This document shows, piece by piece, positions 1 to 9,369 of a stretch of DNA of 64,000 nt. Both the position numbers and the translations under genes were made by a program. The DNA lies in assembly GCF_965230735.1 (NCBI RefSeq), contig NZ_OZ246016.1:310001-374000 (forward strand). Reading direction: 5' to 3'. Every line of letters begins with the position of its first letter. Positions within the stretch are counted from its first letter, which is position 1. The notes below the pieces were generated by a model. It worked only from the letters and a program-made list of their open reading frames with translations, was not told the origin of the DNA and searched no databases. Source of the stretch: Motiliproteus sp965230735. GTDB lineage: Bacteria > Pseudomonadota > Gammaproteobacteria > Pseudomonadales > Balneatricaceae.

Positions 1-533
1 TCGAAACCACCGGCGGGCTGTTGAGGCTGTTGCGGGGGTTGTTGAGGTTGTTGCTGCGGACGCTGTTGAGGCTGCTGCGACTGGCCGCCACCAAAACCGC
101 CCTGCTGCTGCATCGGCTGCTGAGGCTGTTGCTGCGGTGCCGGCTGTCCGTAGGACTGCTGCTGGTAACCACCCTGCCCCTGCTCACCGCGGGAATCGAG
201 CATCTGCATGGTGCCGTTGATGTCGACAACGATCTCGGTGGTGTAACGGTCCTGTCCGTCCTGACCTTGCCACTTGCGGGTTCGAAGTGCACCTTCGACG
301 TACACCTTAGAGCCCTTGCGCAGGTACTGGCCGGCGATCTCCGCCAGCTTGCCGAAGAACACCACCCGGTGCCACTCGGTCCGCTCCTGCTGCTGACCGG
401 TCTCACGGTCCTTCCAGCTGTCGGAAGTGGCCAGCGTCACATTGGTGACCGCATTGCCGTTGGGCATATATCGGACTTCCGGGTCCTGACCCAGGTTACC
501 GATCAGAATGACTTTGTTGACGCCTCGTGCCAT
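1..533 (-). CDS. ssb: Single-stranded DNA-binding protein, 3' end cut by window edge
   Basis: SSB coats single-stranded DNA during replication, recombination and repair and recruits partners through its C-terminal tip. The minus-strand reading frame begins MARGVNKVILIGNLGQDPEV, the standard bacterial SSB opening, followed by the OB-fold up to about residue 110 (including RTEWHRVVFFGKLAE and KVYVEGALRTRKW). After that comes a long linker very rich in Gln, Pro and Gly, encoded by repeated cag/caa codons. The acidic C-terminal tip that binds partner proteins lies beyond base 1 and is not visible. The gene diverges from uvrA, as in many gammaproteobacteria. I saw no convincing LexA box in the 267-bp gap. 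Confidence 0.97.
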   Translation of the reverse strand, partial: MARGVNKVILIGNLGQDPEVRYMPNGNAVTNVTLATSDSWKDRETGQQQERTEWHRVVFFGKLAEIAGQYLRKGSKVYVEGALRTRKWQGQDGQDRYTTEIVVDINGTMQMLDSRGEQGQGGYQQQSYGQPAPQQQPQQPMQQQGGFGGGQSQQPQQRPQQQPQQPPQQPQQPAGGF

Positions 534-711
534 CGGTTTTCTCTACTCTATTTCTTTCTGAATTTGCGGGATTGAGATGTTCGCCCTGCACCATCACATG
601 AAAACGTAAGGTGGCGAAGTAGCGGATTAGAATACCCCATAACCGGCGCCGGTGGCAGCCCCGACAGAACACCAATGTAAGATTGTTTTCCCAGCCGGGG
701 CGACGGCCCTA

Positions 712-717
712 TATAAT
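712..717 (+). promoter_or_regulatory. Possible -10 box of uvrA
   Basis: A perfect TATAAT lies about 83 bases before the uvrA start codon, but no good -35 hexamer sits 16-18 bases upstream. The assignment is therefore weak. Confidence 0.3.
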
Positions 718-800
718 GTCCGGCTCGTTTCGCGCAGCAACACCCGCGCACTGATCAACCCGGCAATCCAATTGCGGGGTTAATAGCAGCAGAGGTAGGC

Positions 801-3629
801 ATGGATACCATCAGCGTTCGGGGCGCCCGCACCCACAACCTGAAAAATATTGATCTCGACATCCCCCGCGACAAGCTGATCGTCATCACCGGCCTGTCCG
901 GTTCGGGCAAGTCATCGCTGGCTTTCGACACCCTGTATGCGGAAGGGCAGCGTCGTTATGTCGAATCGCTGTCGACCTACGCGCGCCAGTTTCTGTCGAT
1001 GATGGAAAAGCCGGAGCTGGACCATATCGAAGGACTGTCGCCGGCGATTTCGATCGAGCAGAAATCCACCTCCCACAACCCGCGCTCCACCGTCGGCACC
1101 ATCACCGAGATTTACGATTACCTGCGCCTGCTGTTCGCCCGCGCCGGCGAGCCCCGCTGCCCCGATCATGACCTGCCGCTGAAGGCACAGGAGGTCAGCC
1201 AGATGGTCGACCAGATCCTGGCCATGGAGGAAGGCAGCAAGGTGATGCTGCTGGCGCCGATGATCCAGGGTCGCAAGGGCGAACACCTGCACCTGCTCAA
1301 CAACCTCAAGGCCCAGGGCTTTGTCCGCGCCCGGATCAACGGCATCGTTTGTGATCTCGACGCCCCGCCGGAATTGGACAAAAACAAGAAGCACAACATT
1401 GAGGTGGTGGTGGACCGCTTCAAGGTCCGCGACGATATCCAGATCCGCCTGGCCGAATCCCTGGAGACCTGCCTGGAGCTGAGCGACGGCCTGGCGATGC
1501 TGGCGTCGATGGATGATAGTGGCGGCGAAGACATGATCTTCTCCGCCCGTTTCGCCTGCCCCCAATGCGGTCACAGCATTCAGGAGCTCGAGCCAAGACT
1601 GTTCTCGTTCAACAATCCCCACGGGGCCTGCAGCCAGTGCGATGGCCTGGGCGTGAAGCAGTTCTTCGATCCGGCCAAAGTGGTGGCCGACCCGAGTCTG
1701 ACCCTGGCCCAGGGTGCCATCCGCGGCTGGGATCGCCGTACCGTGTACTACTACCAACTGCTCAAGGCGGTCGGCGAGCACTACGATTTCGATACCGACA
1801 CTCCGTTCAACCAACTCAGCACCAAGCAACAGCATGTAGTGCTGTACGGAACCGGCAAAGAGAAGATCCGCTTCAACTACCTCAGCGATCGCGGCGACAT
1901 CACCGTCAAATCGCACCCATTCGAGGGCGTAATCCCGAACATGCAGCGCCGCTATCGGGATACCGAATCCCAGACCGTGCGCGAAGACCTGGCCAAATAC
2001 CAGGCCCAGCAACGCTGCCCCTCCTGCAGCGGCTCGCGCCTGCGCCGTGACGCCCGCCATGTATTTGTCGACCAGCACAATATCGCCGATGTCACCGCCA
2101 TGCCGGTCGGCAATGCCACCGACTACTTCGAGCAGCTGCACCTGCCGGGCAAGCAGGGCGAGATCGCTGAAAAAATTCTCAAGGAGATTCGGGTACGACT
2201 CAGCTTTCTGGTCAACGTCGGGCTCGATTACCTGACCCTGGACCGCAATGCCGACACCCTGTCCGGCGGCGAAGCCCAACGAATCCGACTGGCCAGCCAG
2301 ATCGGCGCTGGCCTGGTGGGCGTGATGTATATCCTCGATGAGCCGTCGATCGGACTGCATCAGCGTGACAACGAGCGCCTGCTGGCGACCCTGACCCATC
2401 TTCGCGACCTGGGGAACACCGTGATCGTGGTCGAACACGACGAGGACGCGATTCGACTGGCCGACCATGTGATTGATATCGGCCCCGGCGCCGGGGTGCA
2501 TGGCGGTGAGATTATCGCCCAGGGCACACCCGAACAGGTGATGAAATCGTCCCAGTCGATGACTGGTCAGTACCTGAGCGGCAAACGCTGTATCGCGGTT
2601 CCGGACCAACGCAACCCGTCCGACCCCGAGCGACAGCTGAAACTGCTGGGTGCCAGCGGCAACAACCTGCAGCAGGTCGACCTGTCGATCCCACTGGGAC
2701 TGATGACCTGCGTCACCGGCGTATCCGGTTCAGGCAAGTCGACACTGATTAACAATACCCTCTATCCACTGGCCGCCACCGCACTCAACAACGCCACCAC
2801 CCTGGAGGCACAGCCCCACACCGAAATTCAGGGGCTGGACCAGCTGGACAAGGTGGTCGATATCGACCAGAGCCCGATCGGGCGGACACCCCGTTCCAAC
2901 CCGGCGACCTATACCGGTATTTTCACCCCTGTACGAGAGTTGTTCGCCGCCACCCAGGAAGCCCGCTCGCGGGGTTACAAACCGGGCCGATTCAGTTTCA
3001 ACGTCAAGGGTGGTCGCTGCGAAGCCTGCCAGGGTGACGGGGTGATCAAGGTCGAGATGCACTTCCTGCCCGATATCTACGTCCCCTGCGACGTCTGTAA
3101 AGGGAAGCGCTACAACCGCGAAACCCTGGAGATTAAATACAAGGGCAAAAACATCCACGAAGTACTGGATATGACCGTCGAAGATGCGCGTGAGTTCTTC
3201 GATGCCATTCCGATGCTGGCCCGTCGATTACAAACACTGATGGATGTCGGCCTGTCCTACATCCGCCTGGGGCAGAGCGCCACCACCCTGTCCGGTGGCG
3301 AGGCCCAGCGGGTCAAGCTGTCGAAAGAGCTATCCAAGCGGGATACCGGCAACACCCTGTACATCCTCGACGAGCCCACCACCGGGCTGCACTTCTACGA
3401 CATCCAGCAACTCCTGAACGTGCTGCATCGACTGCGTGATCACGGCAACACAGTGGTCGTTATCGAACACAATCTGGATGTAATCAAGACCGCCGACTGG
3501 ATCGTCGACCTGGGACCGGAAGGCGGTATCAAGGGCGGACAGATCATTGCCGAGGGAACGCCGGAGCAGGTAGCCGCCGAAGTCGGTTCGCACACCGGAC
3601 GCTTCCTGCGACCGCTGCTCCCGTCCTGA
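801..3629 (+). CDS. uvrA: Excinuclease ABC subunit A
   Basis: UvrA is the damage-sensing ATPase of nucleotide excision repair; it loads UvrB at bulky lesions. The 942-residue length matches the family. Two ABC modules are visible: Walker A GLSGSGKSS at residues 31-39 and GVSGSGKST near 640, each with an LSGGEAQR signature and a following ILDEP Walker B. Zinc-binding CxxC pairs occur near residues 253-280 (CPQC and CSQC) and again in the second module (CEAC and CDVC). The start has an upstream GAGG-type ribosome site. It is transcribed away from ssb; nothing links it in an operon to the next gene. Confidence 0.99.
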   Translation: MDTISVRGARTHNLKNIDLDIPRDKLIVITGLSGSGKSSLAFDTLYAEGQRRYVESLSTYARQFLSMMEKPELDHIEGLSPAISIEQKSTSHNPRSTVGTITEIYDYLRLLFARAGEPRCPDHDLPLKAQEVSQMVDQILAMEEGSKVMLLAPMIQGRKGEHLHLLNNLKAQGFVRARINGIVCDLDAPPELDKNKKHNIEVVVDRFKVRDDIQIRLAESLETCLELSDGLAMLASMDDSGGEDMIFSARFACPQCGHSIQELEPRLFSFNNPHGACSQCDGLGVKQFFDPAKVVADPSLTLAQGAIRGWDRRTVYYYQLLKAVGEHYDFDTDTPFNQLSTKQQHVVLYGTGKEKIRFNYLSDRGDITVKSHPFEGVIPNMQRRYRDTESQTVREDLAKYQAQQRCPSCSGSRLRRDARHVFVDQHNIADVTAMPVGNATDYFEQLHLPGKQGEIAEKILKEIRVRLSFLVNVGLDYLTLDRNADTLSGGEAQRIRLASQIGAGLVGVMYILDEPSIGLHQRDNERLLATLTHLRDLGNTVIVVEHDEDAIRLADHVIDIGPGAGVHGGEIIAQGTPEQVMKSSQSMTGQYLSGKRCIAVPDQRNPSDPERQLKLLGASGNNLQQVDLSIPLGLMTCVTGVSGSGKSTLINNTLYPLAATALNNATTLEAQPHTEIQGLDQLDKVVDIDQSPIGRTPRSNPATYTGIFTPVRELFAATQEARSRGYKPGRFSFNVKGGRCEACQGDGVIKVEMHFLPDIYVPCDVCKGKRYNRETLEIKYKGKNIHEVLDMTVEDAREFFDAIPMLARRLQTLMDVGLSYIRLGQSATTLSGGEAQRVKLSKELSKRDTGNTLYILDEPTTGLHFYDIQQLLNVLHRLRDHGNTVVVIEHNLDVIKTADWIVDLGPEGGIKGGQIIAEGTPEQVAAEVGSHTGRFLRPLLPS

Positions 3630-3786
3630 AACCAGCCAGGCAGCCTGTCGAGCCGGTCACTGCTCGGCAGGCACCGTCTATACACAGTCGTCGATATCCA
3701 TCCCAATTGATGATTGACGACCACAGCCTGCCACAACCATGATCTACAATTAAACGGAACTCCGCTGTCATCACTCCCCGCTGTTT

Positions 3787-3820
3787 TGTGGGAGCGCTAG
3801 GGATTAAAGCGCTAAGCCGA
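3787..3820. repeat. Possible REP-like extragenic palindrome
   Basis: Between uvrA and the chemoreceptor gene the sequence opens TGTGGGAGCG and contains two AGCGCT hexamers around a short spacer. The opening resembles the REP families of pseudomonads (TGTGGGAGCGGC...). Only one copy is seen in the window, so the assignment is tentative. Confidence 0.25.
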
Positions 3821-3839
3821 CGTTTTAGGAAGAAACGCC

Positions 3840-5408
3840 ATGCAAAGGAATCTGCCCGTCACGCAGAAGGAGCGGCTGTTCGATGCCGAACAACGCATCA
3901 TCTCGACCACTGACCTGAAAGGTCATATCACCTCGATCAACCAGGCCTTTATCGATATCTCCGGCTTCGACGAGGCCGAATTGATCGGCGCCAATCACAA
4001 CATCGTCAGGCATCCGGATATGCCATCGGAAGCCTACGAAGACCTCTGGCATTGCCTGAAACAGAAACAAGCCTGGATGGGGCTGGTCAAAAACCGTTGT
4101 AAAAACGGTGACCACTACTGGGTCAATGCTTATATCACGCCGATCTACGACGACGAGCAGATCGTCGGCTATCAATCGGTACGCACACTGCCTGAACGCC
4201 ACCACGTGGAATCTGCCGACAGGCTCTATCGCTCCCTGGCTAACGCACGCGTTACCGATGCGTTGCGCCCTCCCATCGCCCTGCTGGATCTGGCCGGCGG
4301 AAGCGCACTGGTACTCGGGGTGGCTGCAATACCCGCTTTGGTGAGCGGTCCGGCCGGGTGGATAGCGGCACTGGTAACCGCACTTGGTGTCAGCGCCGGA
4401 TACCGTCACTGGATCAGGCGACCACTGCGTCGCCTGCGTAAGGACAACCGCTCAATGAAGGATGTACGCCCACTGGCTTGTCTGGCTTACTGCGGCCGGG
4501 TTGACGAAACTTCTCGGATCGAAGTCGCATTGCAATCGTTATGTTCGCAGCAGGAAACTCTGGTGCAGTTAATTCAACACAGCGCCTCGGTACTGGATCA
4601 GCAGATGCAGTCGCTTAACCACAGCAGCGATCAGAATGCACAGAGCGTCAGTGTACAGACCAACGAATTGGGCCAGCTGTCGTCGTCGGTGACCCAGATG
4701 TCGGCCAGCATTCAGCAGGTGGCCGAAAATGCTCAGTACTGCGCGACCTGCGCCCAACAGGCCAACGACGAAGTGATCCAAGGTAATCAACTGGTTGGCT
4801 CCGCGGTTGACGCAGTCGAAGCCCTGGCGGTCGAAGTGAAGGATGCAGTTCAGCTGATTCGACAGTTGCAACAGGATGCCGAGCAGATAAGCAGCATCAT
4901 CGGTGTCATCAACTCGATCGCGGAACAGACCAACCTGCTTGCATTAAACGCCGCCATCGAAGCCGCGCGGGCGGGCGAATCGGGCCGAGGCTTTGCCGTG
5001 GTAGCCGACGAGGTCCGCAACCTGGCCTCCCGCACTCAGAGCTCGACCATGGAGATCGAATCGATGATCAGCGCGCTGCAGCAACGGGTCAATGAGGTCG
5101 TTACCACCATGGACTCATCACAGAGTTATGCCGACAGAACCCGTGCCTCGGCCCAACACGTCGATACGGCGCTGTCGCAGATCGCTGGGCTGATTAAAAC
5201 ACTCAGTGAGATGAGTGTTCAGATCGCCGCGGCAACCGAACAGCAAAGCGAGGTCACCGAAGAGATTAGTCGGCACCTGACCCAGATTAATGACTCGGCA
5301 GGGGATATCTCGAATTCGGTACAAGCCAGCTCCGCCGCTGGGAAGGAGCTCGCCGTTATCATGCGACAACTGGACTCTACCGTGACCTATTTTCAGCGCC
5401 TGAACTGA
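3840..5408 (+). CDS. Aer-like methyl-accepting chemotaxis protein with N-terminal PAS domain
   Basis: This is a 522-residue energy-taxis type receptor that would signal through CheW and CheA. A PAS domain occupies about residues 20-115 (ISTTDLKGHITSINQAF and later NAYITPIYDDEQIVGYQSV), so the sensory input is cytoplasmic and probably flavin or redox based by analogy with Aer. A hydrophobic stretch at about 147-188 can form one membrane hairpin, with no periplasmic domain. The signalling hairpin IAEQTNLLALNAAIEAARAG and the ADEVRNLA block lie at about 358-395. There is no C-terminal pentapeptide tether for CheR/CheB. No che genes are nearby, so it is probably an orphan receptor gene. The start follows an AGGAAG ribosome site. 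Confidence 0.93.
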   Translation: MQRNLPVTQKERLFDAEQRIISTTDLKGHITSINQAFIDISGFDEAELIGANHNIVRHPDMPSEAYEDLWHCLKQKQAWMGLVKNRCKNGDHYWVNAYITPIYDDEQIVGYQSVRTLPERHHVESADRLYRSLANARVTDALRPPIALLDLAGGSALVLGVAAIPALVSGPAGWIAALVTALGVSAGYRHWIRRPLRRLRKDNRSMKDVRPLACLAYCGRVDETSRIEVALQSLCSQQETLVQLIQHSASVLDQQMQSLNHSSDQNAQSVSVQTNELGQLSSSVTQMSASIQQVAENAQYCATCAQQANDEVIQGNQLVGSAVDAVEALAVEVKDAVQLIRQLQQDAEQISSIIGVINSIAEQTNLLALNAAIEAARAGESGRGFAVVADEVRNLASRTQSSTMEIESMISALQQRVNEVVTTMDSSQSYADRTRASAQHVDTALSQIAGLIKTLSEMSVQIAAATEQQSEVTEEISRHLTQINDSAGDISNSVQASSAAGKELAVIMRQLDSTVTYFQRLN

Positions 5409-5596
5409 CCGACAACAGCTTCAGAAACAGCCGGACGGGCAACCTGCTCAACATTGGCCATAAGCGGATTGACTCCGTCAGGGAAGTCGCACGAACAAAA
5501 ATCGAGACGGACGTATTTTAGCGACTAACGCGGCGTATGGAGTGCAGCCGTTGATCTAGAGTATCAACATAGCAACCAGCTACGGCAGCTCGCCCA

Positions 5597-6328
5597 ATGC
5601 CCAATAGTCATGCCCCGCTACGCCACCACTGCCAGTTCCGATTTTACAGCGGACTCAACGATTTTCTGCCCGCCGAGAAAAAACATCGGACGTTGGCTTT
5701 TCGTTTCAGCGGCACCCCGGGACTTCGTGACAGCATCCAGGCACAGCGGGTGCCCCATGTCGAAGTGGCCTTCGTGTTGGTTAATGGCCAACCGCAACCC
5801 GCGGAATACCAACTGCAGCCAGGTGACCGGATAGCCGTCTACCCACGCTTTCAACGCTTGATACCGGAGTCGTCGAAGCAGTGGCATCCGGCGCTGCCAA
5901 AGCCGCTGCGTTTTATCCTCGATGTCCATCTGGGCAAACTATGCCGCCATCTACGGCTACTGGGTTTCGATACACGCTGGGGCAATGATTATGAAGATCC
6001 CTTTATCATCGACACCGCCGTGTCCGAACAGCGGATCGTGCTGACCCGTGATCTGGGGATACTGAAACAGGCGCGATTGCCTTGGGGCTACTTTGTTCGC
6101 GCTACCGACCCGACTCGACAGATTACCGAGGTCGCCGACTATTTCACGCTGAACGAGGCCTGGCTGCCGCTCAGCCGCTGCATCAACTGCAATGGCGAGC
6201 TGGACAGGGTGCGCAAGAACGACATCCTGGAGCAGCTACCACCCGGTACCCGGCGAAGTTACGACAAGTTTTATCAGTGCCACGACTGTCGCAGCTGTTC
6301 TGGCGCGGCGCTCACTATCTCGGCCTGA
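5597..6328 (+). CDS. Mut7-C RNase-domain protein with ubiquitin-like N-terminus, apparently frameshifted at the 3' end
   Basis: The protein (243 residues as read) has an N-terminal ubiquitin/ThiS-like Mut7-C domain (about 10-90, ending in the QPGDRIAVYPRF stretch). The Mut7-C PIN-like RNase domain follows from about 103, with Asp109 in FILDVHLGKL and Arg151-Asp152 in LTRDLGIL. A zinc-ribbon has Cys195, Cys198, Cys228 and Cys231. Family members usually end with a (Y/F)WRGSHY-like block after the last Cys pair. Here that block (FWRGAHY) is present in another frame, reaching a stop at 6361-6363, so one base seems to be missing near 6290-6292. It may be a real truncation or a sequence error. The substrate is unknown. 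Confidence 0.85.
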   Translation: MPNSHAPLRHHCQFRFYSGLNDFLPAEKKHRTLAFRFSGTPGLRDSIQAQRVPHVEVAFVLVNGQPQPAEYQLQPGDRIAVYPRFQRLIPESSKQWHPALPKPLRFILDVHLGKLCRHLRLLGFDTRWGNDYEDPFIIDTAVSEQRIVLTRDLGILKQARLPWGYFVRATDPTRQITEVADYFTLNEAWLPLSRCINCNGELDRVRKNDILEQLPPGTRRSYDKFYQCHDCRSCSGAALTISA

Positions 6329-6387
6329 TGGAAAAGCTGAGTACGTTGCAGAGATCGCTTTAAATGCTTGCTCTGACTAACAAGCAC

Positions 6388-6414
6388 AAAAAAGCCCGGC
6401 ATAAGCCGGGCTTT
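6388..6414. terminator. Bidirectional intrinsic terminator
   Basis: GCCCGGC-ATAA-GCCGGGC is flanked by A-runs on one side and T-runs on the other, so it can stop both the Mut7-C gene and the long ribosomal operon that converge here. Confidence 0.85.
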
Positions 6415-6437
6415 TGAATCTAAACCGTAGTGGTTGA

Positions 6438-6833
6438 TTAGTCTTCAGCAGACTCTTCAACTTCTTCGGCCACTACCGGACGGTCAACCAACTCAACGTA
6501 GGCCATAGGCGCATTGTCGCCGGCACGGAAGCCGCACTTCAGGATGCGAATGTAGCCACCGGGACGATTCGCGTAGCGAGGACCCAGTTCGTTGAACAGC
6601 TTGCCGACAGCCGCGTCAGAGCGGGTACGGTCAAAAGCCAGACGGCGGTTTGCGACAGAGTCTTCCTTAGCCAGTGTGATCAGCGGCTCAGCGACACGAC
6701 GCAGCTCTTTTGCTTTGGGCACAGTCGTCTTAATCAGCTCGTGCTCGAACAGGCTAACAGCCATGTTCTTGAACATCGCTTTGCGATGCGAGCTATTGCG
6801 ATTCAGTTGACGCCCACTTTTGCGATGGCGCAT
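6438..6833 (-). CDS. rplQ: 50S ribosomal protein L17
   Basis: The last gene of the alpha operon encodes L17, a 131-residue large-subunit protein near the exit tunnel. The N-terminus MRHRKSGRQLNRNSSHRKAM is diagnostic. The C-terminal extension is acidic (VAEEVEESAED), slightly longer than the E. coli protein. It lies 43 bases after rpoA and is followed by a strong terminator. Confidence 0.99.
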   Translation of the reverse strand: MRHRKSGRQLNRNSSHRKAMFKNMAVSLFEHELIKTTVPKAKELRRVAEPLITLAKEDSVANRRLAFDRTRSDAAVGKLFNELGPRYANRPGGYIRILKCGFRAGDNAPMAYVELVDRPVVAEEVEESAED

Positions 6834-6876
6834 GTTTAATTCCTTACAAAACTAAACGTTGTTCGATCAAGGTTGC

Positions 6877-7878
6877 TTAAGAAGCAACCTTGTCGTCGTT
6901 TTTCAGGCTAGCCGGCGGCCAGTTTTCCAGACGCATGCCGAGCGACAGACCCTTGGAGGCCAGAACATCCTTGATTTCAGTCAGGGACTTCTTACCCAGG
7001 TTCGGGGTCTTCAGCAGCTCAACTTCGGTACGCTGGATCAGGTCACCGATGTAGTACAGGTTCTCGGCCTTCAGACAGTTGGCTGAACGTACAGTCAGCT
7101 CAAGGTCGTCTACCGGACGCAACAGGATCGGATCGATCTCCGGCTCAGGCTCTGCCTCAGCCACACCTGCTTCACCTTCCAGGTCCACAAACGCAACCAG
7201 CTGCTGTTGCAGGATGGTCGCAGCACGACGGATCGCTTCTTCAGGATCGATCGCACCGGTGGTTTCCAGATCAATCACGAGCTTGTCGAGGTCGGTACGC
7301 TGTTCAACACGCGCACTTTCCACCACGTAAGACACGCGACGAACCGGGCTGTAGGTAGCGTCCAGCAGCAGACGGCCGATCGGACGGCTTTCTTCGTCTG
7401 CACTGTCACGTACGTCCGCGGGGACGTAACCACGACCACGGGTGACTTTCAGCTGCATAGACAGCTCAGCCTTGTCGCTCAGGTGAGCGATTACGTGGTC
7501 CGGATTAGCAACTTCGATATCCTGGTTCAGTTGGATATCGGCTGCCGTGACAACACCGGGGCCCTGCTTGGTCAGAGTCAGCAGTGCTTCTTCGCCATTG
7601 TGCATGGCGACGGAAACACCCTTGAGGTTCAGCAGGATCTCAATGACATCCTCCTGTACACCCTCGATAGAGCTGTACTCGTGCTGCACGCCATCAATCT
7701 CCACTTCGGAGATTGCGCAACCGGGCATGGACGACAGAAGAATCCGACGCAGCGCATTACCCAGCGTGTGGCCGAAACCACGCTCTAGCGGCTCGAGAGA
7801 GACCTTCGCACGAGTGCTGGAGATCTCATCGACATCGATCCGGCTAGGGCTTAGAAATTCGTTTACAGAAGCCTGCAT
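6877..7878 (-). CDS. rpoA: DNA-directed RNA polymerase subunit alpha
   Basis: Alpha forms the dimer that nucleates RNA polymerase assembly and contacts activators and UP elements. The N-terminal domain (MQASVNEFLSPSRIDVDEIS, HTLGNALRRILLSSMPG) is joined by a Glu/Pro-rich linker (EAEPEPEIDP) to the C-terminal domain with TVRSANCLKAENLYYIGDL, including the DNA-contacting Arg in TVRSANC. I chose the ATG at 7878, giving 333 residues, because an AGGTGG ribosome site sits about 6 bases upstream; a GTG nine bases earlier is less likely. It lies 19 bases after rpsD. Confidence 0.99.
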   Translation of the reverse strand: MQASVNEFLSPSRIDVDEISSTRAKVSLEPLERGFGHTLGNALRRILLSSMPGCAISEVEIDGVQHEYSSIEGVQEDVIEILLNLKGVSVAMHNGEEALLTLTKQGPGVVTAADIQLNQDIEVANPDHVIAHLSDKAELSMQLKVTRGRGYVPADVRDSADEESRPIGRLLLDATYSPVRRVSYVVESARVEQRTDLDKLVIDLETTGAIDPEEAIRRAATILQQQLVAFVDLEGEAGVAEAEPEPEIDPILLRPVDDLELTVRSANCLKAENLYYIGDLIQRTEVELLKTPNLGKKSLTEIKDVLASKGLSLGMRLENWPPASLKNDDKVAS

Positions 7879-7897
7879 TATTTCCACCTAGCAATGA

Positions 7898-8518
7898 TTA
7901 CTTGGAGTACAGTTCAACGATCAGCTGTTCGTTGATCTCGGCGGACAGCTCAGCACGCTCAGGAGCGGCCTTGAAAGTACCTTCCATTTTGTTGCTGTCT
8001 ACGTCGACCCACTCAACAGCGGAACGCTGAGAAGCCAGCTCCAGTGCGTTCTTGATACGCAGCTGGGTCTTAGCCTTCTCGCGAACGGTGACAACGTCAC
8101 CGGCCTGTACCTGGTAAGACGGGATGTTAACCGTCTGACCATTTACCAGAATCGCTTTGTGAGAAACGATCTGACGTGCTTCAGCGCGGGTAGCACCAAA
8201 GCCCATACGGTAAACCACATTGTCCAGGCGGCTTTCCAGCAGCTGCAGCAGGTTTTCGCCGGTGGCGCCTTTCAGACGAGCGGCTTCCTTGTAGTAGCTG
8301 CGGAACTGACGCTCCAGAATGCCGTAAATACGACGTACTTTTTGCTTCTCACGCAGCTGCAGACCGTAGTCGGACAGACGACCACGACGAGCTCCGTGAA
8401 CTCCCGGAGGAGTTTCTGCCTTGCACTTGGAATCCAGTGCACGAACGCCGCTCTTCAGGAACAGGTCCGTACCTTCGCGGCGAGACAGTTTACATTTTGG
8501 TCCAATATATCGAGCCAT
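7898..8518 (-). CDS. rpsD: 30S ribosomal protein S4
   Basis: S4 is a primary 16S rRNA-binding assembly protein and, in E. coli, the translational repressor of the alpha operon. The 206-residue length equals that of E. coli. The N-terminus MARYIGPKCKLSRREGTDLF and the S4 RNA-binding segment (LESRLDNVVYRMGFGATRAE, QIVSHKAILVNG) are clear. It has a single N-terminal Cys and no zinc-binding set, so it is the zinc-free form. Confidence 0.99.
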   Translation of the reverse strand: MARYIGPKCKLSRREGTDLFLKSGVRALDSKCKAETPPGVHGARRGRLSDYGLQLREKQKVRRIYGILERQFRSYYKEAARLKGATGENLLQLLESRLDNVVYRMGFGATRAEARQIVSHKAILVNGQTVNIPSYQVQAGDVVTVREKAKTQLRIKNALELASQRSAVEWVDVDSNKMEGTFKAAPERAELSAEINEQLIVELYSK

Positions 8519-8535
8519 TTTCTACCGTCTCCTGA

Positions 8536-8928
8536 TTAAACGCGACGCTTCTTCGGCGGACGACAACCGTTGTGCGGGATCGGCGTCACGTCAGTGATGT
8601 TAGTGATTTTGAAACCGACGTTGTTCAGTGCACGAACGGCGGATTCACGACCCGGTCCCGGGCCCTTCACAAACACGTCGAGGTTCTTCAGACCGTATTC
8701 CTGAGCCGCGTTGCCTGCACGCTCGGCTGCAACCTGGGCAGCGAACGGGGTGGACTTACGCGAACCACGGAAACCGGAGCCACCAGCGGTAGCCCAGCTC
8801 AGGGTGTTACCCTGACGGTCGGTAATGGTCACGATGGTGTTATTAAAAGAGGCATGGATGTGGGCGAACCCGTCAACCACCTGCTTTTTAACTTTTTTGC
8901 GCGTTGTGCGAGTACCTGGCTTAGCCAT
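8536..8928 (-). CDS. rpsK: 30S ribosomal protein S11
   Basis: S11 is a platform protein of the small subunit near the mRNA exit. The 130-residue product has the conserved HIHASFNNTIVTITDRQGN and the C-terminal ITDVTPIPHNGCRPPKKRRV. It lies 20 bases after rpsM and 17 bases before rpsD. Confidence 0.99.
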   Translation of the reverse strand: MAKPGTRTTRKKVKKQVVDGFAHIHASFNNTIVTITDRQGNTLSWATAGGSGFRGSRKSTPFAAQVAAERAGNAAQEYGLKNLDVFVKGPGPGRESAVRALNNVGFKITNITDVTPIPHNGCRPPKKRRV

Positions 8929-8948
8929 GATGGGTTATTCCTCTTGCA

Positions 8949-9305
8949 CTACTTACGGATCGGCTTACGTGGTCCCTTACGGGTGCGCGCATTAGTCTTA
9001 GTGCGCTGACCACGAACCGGCAGGTTGCGACGGTGGCGGATACCACGGAAGCAGCCCAGGTCCATAAGACGCTTGATGTTCATGTTAACCTCACGACGCA
9101 AGTCACCCTCAACAGAGAGTTTGGCAACTTCAGCGCGCAGGCTATCCAGTTGTTCCTCAGACAGGTCTCCGATCTTTGCATCGGTCGCCACGCCTACCGA
9201 GTCACACAGGGACTTTGCGGTAGTACGGCCGACACCATAGATGTAGGTCAGGGAGATCACCGCATGCTTATTGTCTGGGATATTGACGCCAGCTATACGG
9301 GCCAT
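8949..9305 (-). CDS. rpsM: 30S ribosomal protein S13
   Basis: S13 sits in the small-subunit head and bridges to the large subunit and P-site tRNA. The 118-residue product begins MARIAGVNIPDNKHAVISLT and ends in the basic tail RTKTNARTRKGPRKPIRK. It is the first gene of the alpha operon segment, preceded by a 147-bp gap with a promoter and a long inverted repeat. Confidence 0.99.
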   Translation of the reverse strand: MARIAGVNIPDNKHAVISLTYIYGVGRTTAKSLCDSVGVATDAKIGDLSEEQLDSLRAEVAKLSVEGDLRREVNMNIKRLMDLGCFRGIRHRRNLPVRGQRTKTNARTRKGPRKPIRK

Positions 9306-9369
9306 TCAATTTACTCCGTTTTCGGCCGCCCATGCTTCGATGGACGGCACGCTACTCTTAACCATTCTG

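Noticed and set aside
1..180. Short tandem repeats, possible CRISPR-like or satellite DNA
   Set aside because: The repetitive ttgaggctgttg-like units are codon repeats of the Gln/Pro-rich SSB linker. There are no equal spacers.
21..575. Plus-strand open frame of Leu/Arg-rich sequence over ssb
   Set aside because: It is the antisense image of the Gln/Pro-rich ssb linker codons. The minus strand encodes a clear SSB.
534..800. LexA box between ssb and uvrA
   Set aside because: I looked for CTGT-N8-ACAG, expected from E. coli, and found no convincing match.
912..2609. Long minus-strand open frame inside uvrA
   Set aside because: It is a GC-bias shadow of a full-length, motif-complete UvrA and has no recognisable domain.
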